NCBI RefSeq assembly: GCF_019222765.1
Contig: NZ_CP078145.1
Coordinates: forward strand, 6,138,001 to 6,202,000
From: Nocardia iowensis
Lineage (GTDB): Bacteria; Actinomycetota; Actinomycetes; Mycobacteriales; Mycobacteriaceae
Length of the DNA stretch: 64,000 bases
Direction: 5' to 3'
Below the pieces are notes generated by a model that worked only from the letters and a program-made list of their open reading frames with translations, ran no database searches and had not been told where the DNA came from. The translations under genes were made by a program, and so were the position numbers. This document shows, in pieces, positions 26,627 to 35,398 of the stretch (the stretch's first letter is position 1; each line of letters begins with the position of its first letter).

Positions 26627-27805
26627 ATGGAGCACGGTCAAGAGACCGGCGAGTCGATCGGCGCGATGCTGTCGAGCATCGCGGCGGTTCTCCGGGAGGT
26701 CAGCGACAAACTGGACGCCGTGGCGATGCGGGTCGACGGTGTCGACAGCACCCCGGTTGCGCCCGCCGACCGCAGCGTCGAGGCACGACTGGCCAAGCTC
26801 GAGGCGTGGGCTTTCGGTGCCGGACAGGACATTTCAGGCATCGACCGGCGGTTGACGAAGGTCGAGTCCGGCGGCGCATCGCATGCCGCGCCGGAGGGCG
26901 AGCGCGCCGAACGTCCGCTACCGCGCGCGGCGTCGCGCCGGAACGCCGCGGCGGCCGAGCCGAATGCCGCGGTCCAGCGCGAATCCAACGCCGCCGCGAG
27001 CACTCCCGCCGCCAGGGAGAGCGTCGGCACGCCCCATGAGATCGTCCCCACCGCCCGGGAGAACACCGCGACGGCGCGCGAGAACGCCACCGCGACCCGG
27101 GACAACGCCACCGCTACCCGGGAGAGCGTCTCCCGGCGTTACGACAGCGCGTCCGCTCCGCGCGACGCGGCACCGGCCCGTGATTCCGCGGCCCACGAGG
27201 CGAACTCGGTGCCGCAACGCGGCTTCAGCGCCCCTCGCGAGCCCGCCGGGTACGAGCCTGCGCAGAACTTCACCGCACCGACCCCGCGCGAGCCGAGCGC
27301 CGCGCCGTCCCAGAACTTCACCGCCCCCACGCCGCGCGAGCCGAGCGCCGCGCCGTCCCAGAACTTCACCGCGCCGACGCCACGCGAGCCGCTGCCCGTC
27401 CGGCAGGCGAACTTCACCGCACCACACGAACCGGCCGGCTCGTCGTATCAGAACTTCACCACGCCGCACGAGAAGCCTTACGAGAGCATGGTCCCCTCGT
27501 CGCCGGACAGCGGCGACCACGGTCTATCGCGCAGTGCCACGAACGGTGCGGCACCGGCGGACAACGGCACCGCGCTGACCGGGGCGCACCGTGCCGACGA
27601 AGACGCGATCCCGGTCGACAACTCCCACGTCGACAAACTCCAGGCGATGCTCGATGAGCTCAAGCGGACCGCCGCGGCGCCGCTGGGGCGCTCCGACGTC
27701 TTCGGACCACCGGCGAGCGACCTCAACTCGACCAGCTATCAGCCCGAGCGCAGCACCGAAACGCCGCGCGACTACCGGTTGTCGAGCCCACCGCCGCTGT
27801 CCTGA
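26627..27805 (+). CDS. Disordered protein with tandem NFTAPTPREP repeats
   Basis: A 392-aa protein without signal peptide or membrane helix. The N-terminal 80 residues are helical with coiled-coil-like heptads (SIAAVLREVSDKLDAVAMRV, SVEARLAKLEAW). A long low-complexity part follows with degenerate 8-residue units (TARENATATRDNATATRESV) and then a 16-residue unit QNFTAPTPREPSAAPS encoded by a 48-bp tandem repeat starting at 27263, 27311 and 27359, plus weaker copies. The C-terminal helix DKLQAMLDELKRTA may be a binding motif. Start is ATG 26627 or GTG 26615. I recognise no family; a scaffold or multimerising protein is conceivable. Its end overlaps the convergent LysR gene by 34 nt. Confidence 0.7.
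   Translation: MEHGQETGESIGAMLSSIAAVLREVSDKLDAVAMRVDGVDSTPVAPADRSVEARLAKLEAWAFGAGQDISGIDRRLTKVESGGASHAAPEGERAERPLPRAASRRNAAAAEPNAAVQRESNAAASTPAARESVGTPHEIVPTARENTATARENATATRDNATATRESVSRRYDSASAPRDAAPARDSAAHEANSVPQRGFSAPREPAGYEPAQNFTAPTPREPSAAPSQNFTAPTPREPSAAPSQNFTAPTPREPLPVRQANFTAPHEPAGSSYQNFTTPHEKPYESMVPSSPDSGDHGLSRSATNGAAPADNGTALTGAHRADEDAIPVDNSHVDKLQAMLDELKRTAAAPLGRSDVFGPPASDLNSTSYQPERSTETPRDYRLSSPPPLS
27263..27406 (+). repeat. 48-bp tandem repeat inside the disordered protein gene
   Basis: Three head-to-tail units beginning CAGAACTTCACCGC at 27263, 27311 and 27359. Units 1 and 2 are near identical; the third diverges in its second half. Period 48 keeps the reading frame (16 codons), so copy number can change without breaking the protein. 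Confidence 0.85.
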
Positions 27806-28701
27806 CCGGGATCGGTTGCCGCCGACCTGGACAGGACAGCGGCGATCAGCTCGCGCAGCCAGCGATGCCCGCTGTCGGCGGCATTGCGCGGATGCCAGGC
27901 CATGCCGATCGCCACTTCCGGCAGCGGCAGCGGAATCTCGAAGGCGCACAACCCCAGCGCGGGCAATGCCGACCTGCTCAATAGGGCGGGCGCCGGACAG
28001 ATCAGATCGCTGCCGTGCACCGCGAACAACGCGGTGGTCAGATTCGGCACGGTGGCGACCACCCGGCGAGTACGACCGTGCAGCGCCAACCGGTCGTCGA
28101 TCGGCCCGCGCGGGTGACCGTTTCGCGAAATGCTCAGGTGCGCCGCCGCCGCGAACCTGGCCACCGTGACCCGTTCGGTGACCAGCGGATGATCGGCCGC
28201 GGCGATCCCGATCACGCGGTCGCCGAGCACCCGTCGCACCGTCGTCTCGGGATCGGCATGGTCGATGACCCCGACCTCGATATCGACCCGGCCGTCACGC
28301 AGGGCCGCGGTCCCTTCGAGGGTGTCGGGCAGGAAACGCAGCGTCACCCCCGGTGCCTGCGCGCGCACTGCGGCCAGTAGCGGCGCGGCCAACTCGGTGA
28401 GCACCATGTCACTCGCCTGCACCGCGAAGTTTCGCTTCAACGCGGCCGGATCGATCGCGGCCCGCGGTGTCAGCAATGCCCGTCCCTGCTCGACCAGAGC
28501 GCCGACCTCGTAACGCAATTCCAGCGCACGCGGCGTCGGCACCAGGCTGCGCCCTGCCCGCACCAGCAGCGGATCACCCAGCACCTGACGCAATCGGGCC
28601 AACGTCCGGCTCATCGCGGGCGGCGAGGTGTGCAGCCGTTCGGCCGCCCGCGTGACGCTGTTCGTCGCCAGCAGCGCGTCCAGGGCCACGAGCAGATTCA
28701 T
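27772..28701 (-). CDS. LysR-family transcriptional regulator
   Basis: A 309-aa regulator with the N-terminal LysR helix-turn-helix (MNLLVALDALLATNSVTRAA, then SPPAMSRTLARLRQVLGDPL, residues 1-50) and a full effector-binding domain (NFAVQASDMVLTELAAPLL, GRVDIEVGVIDH, FAVHGSDLICPAPALL). ATG 28701 has GGAGG 8 nt upstream, which decides against longer frames. It lies downstream of a P450 and a flavin monooxygenase gene on the same strand (114 nt gap) and could control them, though LysR targets are more often divergent. The SPPAMSRTL helix is of the NodD/NahR-like kind. Confidence 0.9.
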   Translation of the reverse strand: MNLLVALDALLATNSVTRAAERLHTSPPAMSRTLARLRQVLGDPLLVRAGRSLVPTPRALELRYEVGALVEQGRALLTPRAAIDPAALKRNFAVQASDMVLTELAAPLLAAVRAQAPGVTLRFLPDTLEGTAALRDGRVDIEVGVIDHADPETTVRRVLGDRVIGIAAADHPLVTERVTVARFAAAAHLSISRNGHPRGPIDDRLALHGRTRRVVATVPNLTTALFAVHGSDLICPAPALLSRSALPALGLCAFEIPLPLPEVAIGMAWHPRNAADSGHRWLRELIAAVLSRSAATDPGQDSGGGLDNR

Positions 28702-28815
28702 ATCCAGGGCCTCCACTCGTGGATTATCACCAGTGGAATGACTGATCACCAATATTCCGCTGGCGGCAATCGGCGAGTCGCCGACTCCTACTCGATCTGC
28801 TGCGGGACTGCTCGG

Positions 28816-30375
28816 CTAGCGGGAGCCGCCCGGTGTTTGGGCCGGGTGCCGATCCAGCGGCGTCGGATCCGCGACCGGTCCGGGTGGGATGGTTGGTTCC
28901 GGGCGCTGCTTGTGACGGTCGTGCAGTCCACGGTAGGACTCGGGGCGAACGGTGCGGAACCATTGGGCCGCACGGGTGCGCAGCGGGAGCCGGAACTTCA
29001 GGTCGGCCAGCATCTCATCGATATTGCGGATCGAGAACGGCACAACGGCGGTGCCGTGCGCATGGTGGCCGCGGGTGCGTTCGTCCATCCAGCGCAAGCG
29101 GGCGTCGATCTGTTCGCTCGCCACGTCATGCGGCGGCAGTTTCAAATGACCGGCGAGCAGTGCGGCGATCCAGTGGGCGTTGACCTCGGCGTTGACGGTG
29201 CTGAGGACCGAGGAGTTGTAGCCGGTGAAGGACAGATTCGGCACGTCCAGCGGCAGGATCTGCCGGTGCAGCCGGAAGTTGCCGTGTTCGTCGGTGAGCC
29301 TGCGTTGCACGTACGGCGTCAGGAACGGCACCCGCTGCTGAAAACCGGTGGCGCACACGACGATGTCGGCCGGGAGGAGTTGCCCGTTCGACAGCCGCAC
29401 GGCGGGTGCCTCGCGGCCGCCGTACATTTCGGTGATCGTCGTGTCACGGTGCACCACGATGCGCCCGTTCGCCACCTGCTCGTAGAAGTTCTCGGTGGTG
29501 AGGCCGACGGTGCTCTCGGCGATCTCCTCGAAGCGTCCCTCCGGGAGCAGACCGAGTTCGCGCAGGTTCATCCGTTTGGTGGCCAATTCCTGGATCAGGT
29601 CGAGATTGCTGATCCGGAACGAACTTCCCGGTCCGTCCAGGTAGCGGTCCATCCGGCCGGGTTCCAGGTGGTGGAAGTGCGCTTCGCCGAAGCGGGTCAG
29701 CATCAGCCGCTCGAAGTCGAGCACGCGCGCCATGGTGCGCGGCATCTTCCACAGCAGCCGCCGCGCCACCACGGTGGTCGAGGCGGCGACGTCGCTCACC
29801 GCCTCGGCGATGTCGCAGGCCGATTTGCCATAGCCGACGACGACGACGGATTTGCCGCGCACCGCTTCGACATCCAGGAACTCCGACACGTGACCGAGCT
29901 GCCCACCGGCGGCACGGAACAGCTCGACGCCGCGATAGTCCGGAATGTTGGGTTCGCTGAACACCCCGTTGGCGATTACCAGGTGATCGCAGGAGCTCCG
30001 ATGTATCCCGCCCTCGTCCCGGACCTCGAGCAGCCACCCGCTGTCCACCGGGTCCGCGGCGACCACCTCGGTATTGAGCCGCAAATGCTCGCGCAGACCG
30101 AAGTGGTCGGCGTAGGCGGCGAGATAGGCCTGCATCTGCTCGCCGTCGAGCACCTTCGGATAGTCCGAGGGCATCGGGAAGTCGGAAAAGTGGTAGGTGT
30201 TCTTGGAATTCTGGGTTCGCAGCCCCGGGTACCTGCGGGTCGCACTCCACACGCCACCGACATCGGGCGCACGGTCGAAGATCTCGACCGGAAAACCCTT
30301 CTGGATCAGCACTTTCGCGCAGGCAAGACCTGCGATACCCGCACCAACGATCGCGATGCGGTTTCCGCTCGTCAT
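28816..30375 (-). CDS. Flavin-containing monooxygenase
   Basis: A 519-aa class B flavoprotein monooxygenase. FAD fold IAIVGAGIAGLACAK (residues about 5-19), then GGVWSATRRYPGL, YHFSDFPMP, the second (NADPH) Rossmann motif VVVGYGKSACDIAE near 190, and the FMO-type signature region ending FLDVEAVRGKSV. These enzymes oxygenate soft nucleophiles (N, S) or do Baeyer-Villiger reactions; the sequence does not say which. ATG 30375 places the FAD motif at the usual distance from the N-terminus; the ribosome site is poor. It follows the P450 gene by 58 nt on the same strand, suggesting one oxidative unit. Confidence 0.88.
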   Translation of the reverse strand: MTSGNRIAIVGAGIAGLACAKVLIQKGFPVEIFDRAPDVGGVWSATRRYPGLRTQNSKNTYHFSDFPMPSDYPKVLDGEQMQAYLAAYADHFGLREHLRLNTEVVAADPVDSGWLLEVRDEGGIHRSSCDHLVIANGVFSEPNIPDYRGVELFRAAGGQLGHVSEFLDVEAVRGKSVVVVGYGKSACDIAEAVSDVAASTTVVARRLLWKMPRTMARVLDFERLMLTRFGEAHFHHLEPGRMDRYLDGPGSSFRISNLDLIQELATKRMNLRELGLLPEGRFEEIAESTVGLTTENFYEQVANGRIVVHRDTTITEMYGGREAPAVRLSNGQLLPADIVVCATGFQQRVPFLTPYVQRRLTDEHGNFRLHRQILPLDVPNLSFTGYNSSVLSTVNAEVNAHWIAALLAGHLKLPPHDVASEQIDARLRWMDERTRGHHAHGTAVVPFSIRNIDEMLADLKFRLPLRTRAAQWFRTVRPESYRGLHDRHKQRPEPTIPPGPVADPTPLDRHPAQTPGGSR

Positions 30376-30433
30376 GCGCAGGAGATTACGTCGCTCGGGG
30401 CGCACAGCAAAGTCGGTTGGCGGAAACGGTGGT

Positions 30434-31678
30434 TCAACGCATCGCCGAGTCCACCGCAGCGCCCGCCAGATCGACCGGCAGATCCTGTAGGCCGCGGATC
30501 AGAATGCTCTCCCGCCAGCGCAGATCGTCGTCATCGACGGCGAGGCGCAGCTCCGGATAGCGCCCGACGAGCCGGGTCAGCGCGATCCTGGCCTCCAACC
30601 GGGCCAGGCCCGCGCCGAGACAGAAGTGGATGCCGTGGCCGAAGGCGAGGTGGTTGCTCGACCGGTCCGGATGGAACGCCGCGGGATCGGCGAAATGACG
30701 TTCGTCACGATTCGCCGAGGCAAGGGCGACCAGCACCAGTTCGCCCGGAGGTATTTTGGTGCCGCCGAGGGTGATCGGAGCGGCCGTGTAGCGCATCGTC
30801 GCCACGTTCACCGGGCCGTTGTACCGCAGCATCTCCTCGACCAGCGGCGCGACGGCGTCCGGGTCGTTGTGCAGTGCGCGGTACCGCGGCGGGTCGGTCA
30901 GCAGGGTGAGCACGGTGTTGCCGATCAGATTGACCGTCGTCTCGTGGCCGGCCACCAGGATCAGGAATGCCATCGAGATCAGTTCGTCGTGACCGAGCCG
31001 ATCGCCGTCGTCGTCGGTGACGGTCAGCAGGTGCGAGATCAGATCGTCGCCGTGCGCCTTCGTGTGCCGCAGCGCCACCAGCCGGTCGAAGTAGTCGACG
31101 ATGGCGTCGGTCGCGCTGACCATCCGCTGCGGCGTGGCCATCGGGGTATCGACCACGGCGGCGGACCAGTCCCGGAACCGCGCGCGGTCCTCGACAGGCA
31201 CGCCGAGCAGCTCGCAGATCACCGTGATCGGCAGCGGGAAGGCGTACTCCGCCAGCAGGTCCACCCGGCCGGTGGCATCGACCGCGCGGTCGATTCCGTC
31301 GAGGAGTTCGTCGGCGATCGCCGTGATCCGCGGCGCGAGTGCCGCCATCCTGGCGGGCGCGAACGCGGGCGTGACGAGTTTGCGCAGCCGCGAATGCTCT
31401 GGCGGATCGGCATAGAGCAGGTGGTGACTCAAGCGTTGATTGGCCGGGATGACCCTGCCGTCACCCGCGGCGGCGTGCCGGGCCCGCACACCCGCCGGCG
31501 AATACGGGTTCTTGCGGATACCCGGGTGGCGCAGCGCCTCCTTGGCGGCGTCGTAATCGACGACCAGCCAGGCCTGAACGCCGGTGCGCAGCCGGATCCG
31601 GTGCACCGGACCGGCCGACCGCAGCTGCTCGTAGAAGGCATACGGTGTACGAAAGAACTCCGCTGGCAGGGTTATCAT
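30434..31678 (-). CDS. Cytochrome P450
   Basis: A 414-aa bacterial-type soluble P450. I-helix oxygen motif LVAGHETT (about residue 236), ExxR in VEEMLRYNGP (about 275), and the haem loop FGHGIHFCLGAGLARLE (Cys about 345). The substrate-recognition part shows HHLLYADPPEHSRLRKLV as in CYP105/107-like enzymes. ATG 31678 (MITLPAEFFRTP) has GGGAGG 8 nt upstream; the longer frame to 31813 is rejected. Divergent from an MFS transporter gene (175-bp gap) and followed by the flavin monooxygenase. No ferredoxin gene is adjacent. Confidence 0.93.
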   Translation of the reverse strand: MITLPAEFFRTPYAFYEQLRSAGPVHRIRLRTGVQAWLVVDYDAAKEALRHPGIRKNPYSPAGVRARHAAAGDGRVIPANQRLSHHLLYADPPEHSRLRKLVTPAFAPARMAALAPRITAIADELLDGIDRAVDATGRVDLLAEYAFPLPITVICELLGVPVEDRARFRDWSAAVVDTPMATPQRMVSATDAIVDYFDRLVALRHTKAHGDDLISHLLTVTDDDGDRLGHDELISMAFLILVAGHETTVNLIGNTVLTLLTDPPRYRALHNDPDAVAPLVEEMLRYNGPVNVATMRYTAAPITLGGTKIPPGELVLVALASANRDERHFADPAAFHPDRSSNHLAFGHGIHFCLGAGLARLEARIALTRLVGRYPELRLAVDDDDLRWRESILIRGLQDLPVDLAGAAVDSAMR

Positions 31679-31853
31679 CGGCCCGCCTCCCCGTTCGCGA
31701 GTTTCGTTGCGGCCCTTCGATAGTGACACGCGCCATCGAACCCGGCCAGTGCCGAGAGCGCGATCATCCGGTCGATCGCGGTGGTCGATCTGCGCCGCAC
31801 GCGCGTGCTCCATTCGCCGCGCGACACCCTCGCGACCCCGTTACCCTGCGCAG

Positions 31854-33068
31854 ATGAGTTCGATCGCGCCCCTCCTGCGGGGCGCCCGGGTCGCGAACTC
31901 GTTCGCGTTCGGGTTGCAGGGGTTCTTCTTCGCCGTGGTGCTGACCCACTTGCCGCAACAGAAGGACAAATTCGGGCTGTCCGACGGGCTGATCGTGGGC
32001 TCGGTAGTGCTGGTGTCGCTGCTCGCTGGCGGGGGCAGCGTGACCGCGGAGCGGCTGGCGCTGCGCTGGTCGAGCCGGGTCACCCTGCGCATCGGTCTGC
32101 TGGGTATCGCGCTGACCGGCACCGGAATCGCCTTCGCGCCGAATACCACGGTGCTGCTGATCGCCCTGGGCTGCTACGGGATCGCGGTGGGCATCGTCGA
32201 CGCGAGCACCAATATGCAGGCGGTGTTCATCCAGCACGGGTATGGGACGTTCATCCTGTCCTCGTTCTACGCCGCGTGGAGTGCGGGATCGATTGCCGGT
32301 GCGCTGTTCGTTTCGGGGTGCGAGGCCCTGGACGTCACGCTGCGCGAGTCGTTGCTGACGGCGGCGGGAATCGTGCTCGTCATCGGGCTGATGATCGGAC
32401 CGCGGCTGCTTGGCCCCCGGGAGGCCGAAGCGAGCCCGGCCGAGGAAGCCGCCGACCCCGGGACCGTCGCACTGCGCGCGTATCTCGCCTTCGGCATCGC
32501 GATGGCGCTGGTGTTCGCGATCGATCTGTCCGTTGGCAACTGGTCGGCGCTGTATCTGTCCGACGATCTGCTCGCCACATCGGCTACGGCGGCACTGGCG
32601 CTTGCCGCCTATCAGGGCGCGTCCCTGCTCGCGCGGCTCACCGGCGACCTGTTCGTGCGGCGGTACGGGCCGCGGCGGGTGGTGCGGACCGCGGCGGCCA
32701 TCGGAGTGATCGGACTGGCGATCGTGATCGCCGCACCCGGGCCGGGCGTCGCGATCGTCGGATTCCTCATCGCCGGTCTCGGGATGCCGGTGATCGCGCC
32801 GCTGTGCTTCAGCGAGGCCGGGCAATTGACCAGCGGTCGCGGGCTGGACGTGCTGATCGCACGACTGAACCTGTTCAACTACGCAGGGACTTTGGTGGGC
32901 GGTGGTGTGGTCGGCGCGATCGCGGCCGGTTTCGGGCATCGGATCGGATTCGTGATCCCACTGGTGTTCGCAACGGCGCTGATCGTCTTGGCGCGAGTGT
33001 TCCATTCGCGGCCTGAAGCAGACAAACATCCCACCTCTGCCGGTGATCGTGCTGTACTGGACGAATGA
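31854..33068 (+). CDS. MFS transporter
   Basis: A 404-aa membrane protein with about 12 hydrophobic helices (for example LIVGSVVLVSLLAGGG, LIALGCYGIAVGIVDAS, AIGVIGLAIVIAAPG, IGFVIPLVFATALIVLA) split by a central charged loop around GPREAEASPAEEAADP. The D-A-S-T-N-M-Q motif in helix 4 resembles the FucP/YbjJ-like branch. The start ATG 31854 gives a typical short N-terminus. Substrate unknown. Its stop overlaps the start of the acetyltransferase gene (ATGA), so the two are co-translated. Confidence 0.9.
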   Translation: MSSIAPLLRGARVANSFAFGLQGFFFAVVLTHLPQQKDKFGLSDGLIVGSVVLVSLLAGGGSVTAERLALRWSSRVTLRIGLLGIALTGTGIAFAPNTTVLLIALGCYGIAVGIVDASTNMQAVFIQHGYGTFILSSFYAAWSAGSIAGALFVSGCEALDVTLRESLLTAAGIVLVIGLMIGPRLLGPREAEASPAEEAADPGTVALRAYLAFGIAMALVFAIDLSVGNWSALYLSDDLLATSATAALALAAYQGASLLARLTGDLFVRRYGPRRVVRTAAAIGVIGLAIVIAAPGPGVAIVGFLIAGLGMPVIAPLCFSEAGQLTSGRGLDVLIARLNLFNYAGTLVGGGVVGAIAAGFGHRIGFVIPLVFATALIVLARVFHSRPEADKHPTSAGDRAVLDE

Positions 33069-33604
33069 GCAACATCCCAGTCACCGTCGACAGGGCCGGT
33101 CTGTGGGACGCCGAAGAACTCAGTGACGTTGCGGCGGCAACCTTTCCACTCGCCTGCCCGCCGGAGGCGACCTCCGACGACATCGACATTTTCATCACCG
33201 ACGTGCTGTCCGGCGAGCGGTTCGGCGAGTACCTGAGCGATCCGGCCAGGACCGTCCTCAAGGCCGTCGCCGGCGACGACATCGTCGGCTACGCGATGCT
33301 CATCGCGGGCGACCCGGTCGATCCGGAGGTCGCGAAGGCGGTGAACCTGCGGCCGGTGGTGGAGATCAGCAAGATGTACGTGCTGCCCGGCCACCACGGC
33401 AGCGGGGTATCGACGGCACTCATGATCGCCTGCATGGAGCGCGCCAGGGAGGGCGAGTTCGCCGGGGTGTGGCTCGGTGTCAACCAGGAGAACGTGCGGG
33501 CGCAGCGGTTCTACGGCAAGCACGGGTTCAGCACGGTCGGCACCAAGACCTTCACCGTCGGTAGCCAACTGCACCACGACTTCGTGATGCGGGTGGTTTT
33601 CTAA
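33065..33604 (+). CDS. GNAT-family N-acetyltransferase
   Basis: A 179-aa GNAT-fold enzyme. The acetyl-CoA-binding region reads ISKMYVLPGHHGSGVSTALM (Q/RxxGxG/A type, about residues 100-119), followed by WLGVNQENVRAQRFYGKHGF, the conserved N..A..FY...GF motif. ATG 33065 overlaps the transporter stop by 4 nt. Coupling to an MFS gene suggests drug or metabolite modification plus export, but the acceptor is not identifiable. Confidence 0.9.
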   Translation: MSNIPVTVDRAGLWDAEELSDVAAATFPLACPPEATSDDIDIFITDVLSGERFGEYLSDPARTVLKAVAGDDIVGYAMLIAGDPVDPEVAKAVNLRPVVEISKMYVLPGHHGSGVSTALMIACMERAREGEFAGVWLGVNQENVRAQRFYGKHGFSTVGTKTFTVGSQLHHDFVMRVVF

Positions 33605-33617
33605 CTCGCCGCGAGAA

Positions 33618-34370
33618 CTATTTCGAGAAGTCGACCAGTGCCGAGTGGAAACTCGGCGCGAGTACGGCCATGAGATGGTCGCCGGGCACCACGCTCAACG
33701 TTCCGTTGGGTAGCGCGTCGGCGAGGCGTTCCGGCTCGGCGGCGAACGGATCGTCGTCGCCGGCGAGCACCAGTGTCGGCACGGTGATGTTGTCCAGACC
33801 GCTGATCGGCCGGGCGTCGAGGCCGGTGGCGACCGCCTGGATGGCTTGGCGGTCGGCGTGCACCGCGTCCGCGAGGACCCGGAACATCATGGCGAGCGGT
33901 GGGGCGTCGGCATTTTCCTCGCCCATCGCGGTCTGCAGGTCGGTCAGCTCGACGACCCGGCGGTCGACGCCGCCGCAGTCGAGCACGCCGGACCCGATGC
34001 CGCCGACGACCAGCCGCTCGACCCGCTCGTCGGCGGCGGCGACCAGCAGCGAGATGACCCCGCCCATCGAATAGCCCACCTGCACAACCCGATCGAAGCC
34101 CAGCTCGTCGTACAGCGCGCGCACGTCGTCGGCCATGAACTCCCAGGAGTACCGCGCCGGGTCGTGCGGCTTTTCCGATCGCCCGTGCCCGCGTGCGTCC
34201 AGTGACACGACGGTGCGCCCCGCTGCCTGCAGTGCGCCGACAACCCCGGTGCTCATCCAGTTCGCGTTGGTATCCGCGACCACTCCGTGCTGCAACACGA
34301 CGGGAACGCCCTCGCCCTCCCACACTCGATAGTTGAGTTCCAGGCCGTCCCACGTCTTGAACTTCGTCAT
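33618..34370 (-). CDS. Alpha/beta-hydrolase
   Basis: A 250-aa alpha/beta-hydrolase fold protein. Oxyanion region LQHGVVADTN, nucleophile elbow GYSMGG (Ser about 96), acid in LAGDDDPFA (about 200) and His in VPGDHLMAV (about 228). The strand SLDARGHGRSEKP is typical of the family. ATG 34370 is the start that leaves a standard N-terminus; a longer frame to 34406 is possible. Divergent from the ABC-transporter genes; its substrate is unknown. Confidence 0.88.
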   Translation of the reverse strand: MTKFKTWDGLELNYRVWEGEGVPVVLQHGVVADTNANWMSTGVVGALQAAGRTVVSLDARGHGRSEKPHDPARYSWEFMADDVRALYDELGFDRVVQVGYSMGGVISLLVAAADERVERLVVGGIGSGVLDCGGVDRRVVELTDLQTAMGEENADAPPLAMMFRVLADAVHADRQAIQAVATGLDARPISGLDNITVPTLVLAGDDDPFAAEPERLADALPNGTLSVVPGDHLMAVLAPSFHSALVDFSK

Positions 34371-34399
34371 GACCGGATCGTAGGACGCTCGCCCAAGAG

Positions 34400-34454
34400 T
34401 TGACATGTTCTGTATGTTCGGTCTTTACTGAACATATCGTTCCTTGCAGAACAT
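34400..34454 (+). promoter_or_regulatory. Promoter with nested inverted repeats before the ABC operon
   Basis: TTGACA (34400-34405) is followed 18 nt later by TTTACT (34424-34429), a plausible sigma-70 promoter 45 nt upstream of ATG 34475. Two nested dyads cover it: ATGTTC (34414-34419) with GAACAT (34430-34435), and outer ATGTTCTG (34405-34412) with CAGAACAT (34447-34454). The repeated TGTTC/GAACA half-sites suggest repressor binding over the -10 region, perhaps by the GbsR-like protein of the same cluster. Confidence 0.6.
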
Positions 34455-34474
34455 CCAGCACTCAGGAGCCCGTC

Positions 34475-35359
34475 ATGACCGCCGCCATCCGTGCCGAAGG
34501 ACTGACCAAGCACTACGGCAAGCATGTTGCCCTCACCGACCTCGACCTGGAGGTGCACCCGGGCGAGGTGTTCGGCTTCCTCGGGCCCAACGGCGCGGGC
34601 AAGTCCACCACCATCCGCATCCTGCTCGACCTGCTCCGGCCGACGTCGGGTCGCGTCGAGGTGTTCGGCGTCGAGCCGCGCGCCGGCGGCGCGGAGCTGC
34701 GGCACCGGATCGGCTACCTCCCCGGCGAACTCGCGATCGAGGGCCGCACTACCGCGCGCGACCTACTCGGCTTCCTCGCCGACCAGCGCGACTCCGTGGC
34801 GCCGAGCCGGATCACCGAGCTCGCCGACCTGCTCGACCTGGACCTGTCCAGAAAGGTCGGCGCCATGTCCAAGGGCAACAAGCAGAAGGTCGGCATCATC
34901 GCCGCCTTCATGCACCGGCCCGACCTGCTGATCTTGGACGAGCCGACCTCGGGCCTGGATCCGCTGCTGCAGCAACGGTTTCTGGATCTGGTCGCCGAGG
35001 CCAAGGACAACGGGCAGACCGTGTTCATGTCCTCGCACATCCTCAGCGAGGTGCAGCAGATCGCCGATCGCGCCGTCATCATGCGCGCCGGGAAGCTGCT
35101 CGGCACGGAGAACGTGGAGGATCTGCGCCGCCGCTCGCCGCGCTCGGTCGAGCTGGTGTTCGCCGCGCAGGTATTCGCCGATGACTTCGAAAAGCTGACC
35201 GGGGTGCGCGACCTGAGCATCGACGGAACCACCGTGCGCTGCACCACCGAAGGCGAGGTGGACGGGCTGTTCAAGGTCGCGGCCAAGTACCCGCTGGTGA
35301 GCGTGCTGTCCACCGAGCCGGACCTGGAGGACATCTTCTTCAGTCTCTACGGCCGCTGA
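34475..35359 (+). CDS. ABC-2 exporter ATP-binding protein
   Basis: A 294-aa ATPase. Walker A GPNGAGKSTT (about 38-47), Q-loop region YLPGEL, signature MSKGNKQKVGI, Walker B LLILDEPTSGLDP, and H-loop SSHILSE. The LSGGQ motif is the SKGNKQ variant common in bacterial drug/antibiotic exporters. A C-terminal regulatory extension (about 215-294) follows. ATG 34475 has AGGAG 7 nt upstream. It is followed after 39 nt by its permease gene. Confidence 0.93.
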   Translation: MTAAIRAEGLTKHYGKHVALTDLDLEVHPGEVFGFLGPNGAGKSTTIRILLDLLRPTSGRVEVFGVEPRAGGAELRHRIGYLPGELAIEGRTTARDLLGFLADQRDSVAPSRITELADLLDLDLSRKVGAMSKGNKQKVGIIAAFMHRPDLLILDEPTSGLDPLLQQRFLDLVAEAKDNGQTVFMSSHILSEVQQIADRAVIMRAGKLLGTENVEDLRRRSPRSVELVFAAQVFADDFEKLTGVRDLSIDGTTVRCTTEGEVDGLFKVAAKYPLVSVLSTEPDLEDIFFSLYGR

Positions 35360-35398
35360 CCCGCACTCGACATCACTTACCGCACAGGAGAACTCGTC

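Noticed and set aside
27263-27406. Tandem repeat considered as a CRISPR array
   Set aside because: Units are contiguous without unique spacers, and they are in frame within a protein gene; no cas genes are present.
28630-30774. Plus-strand frame of 714 codons opposite the flavin monooxygenase
   Set aside because: Antisense shadow; the minus strand carries complete FAD and NADPH motifs.
31764-33029. Minus-strand frame of 421 codons opposite the MFS gene
   Set aside because: Composition (His, Arg, Gln, Asp rich) is typical of antisense to a hydrophobic GC-rich gene; the plus strand encodes a clear transporter.
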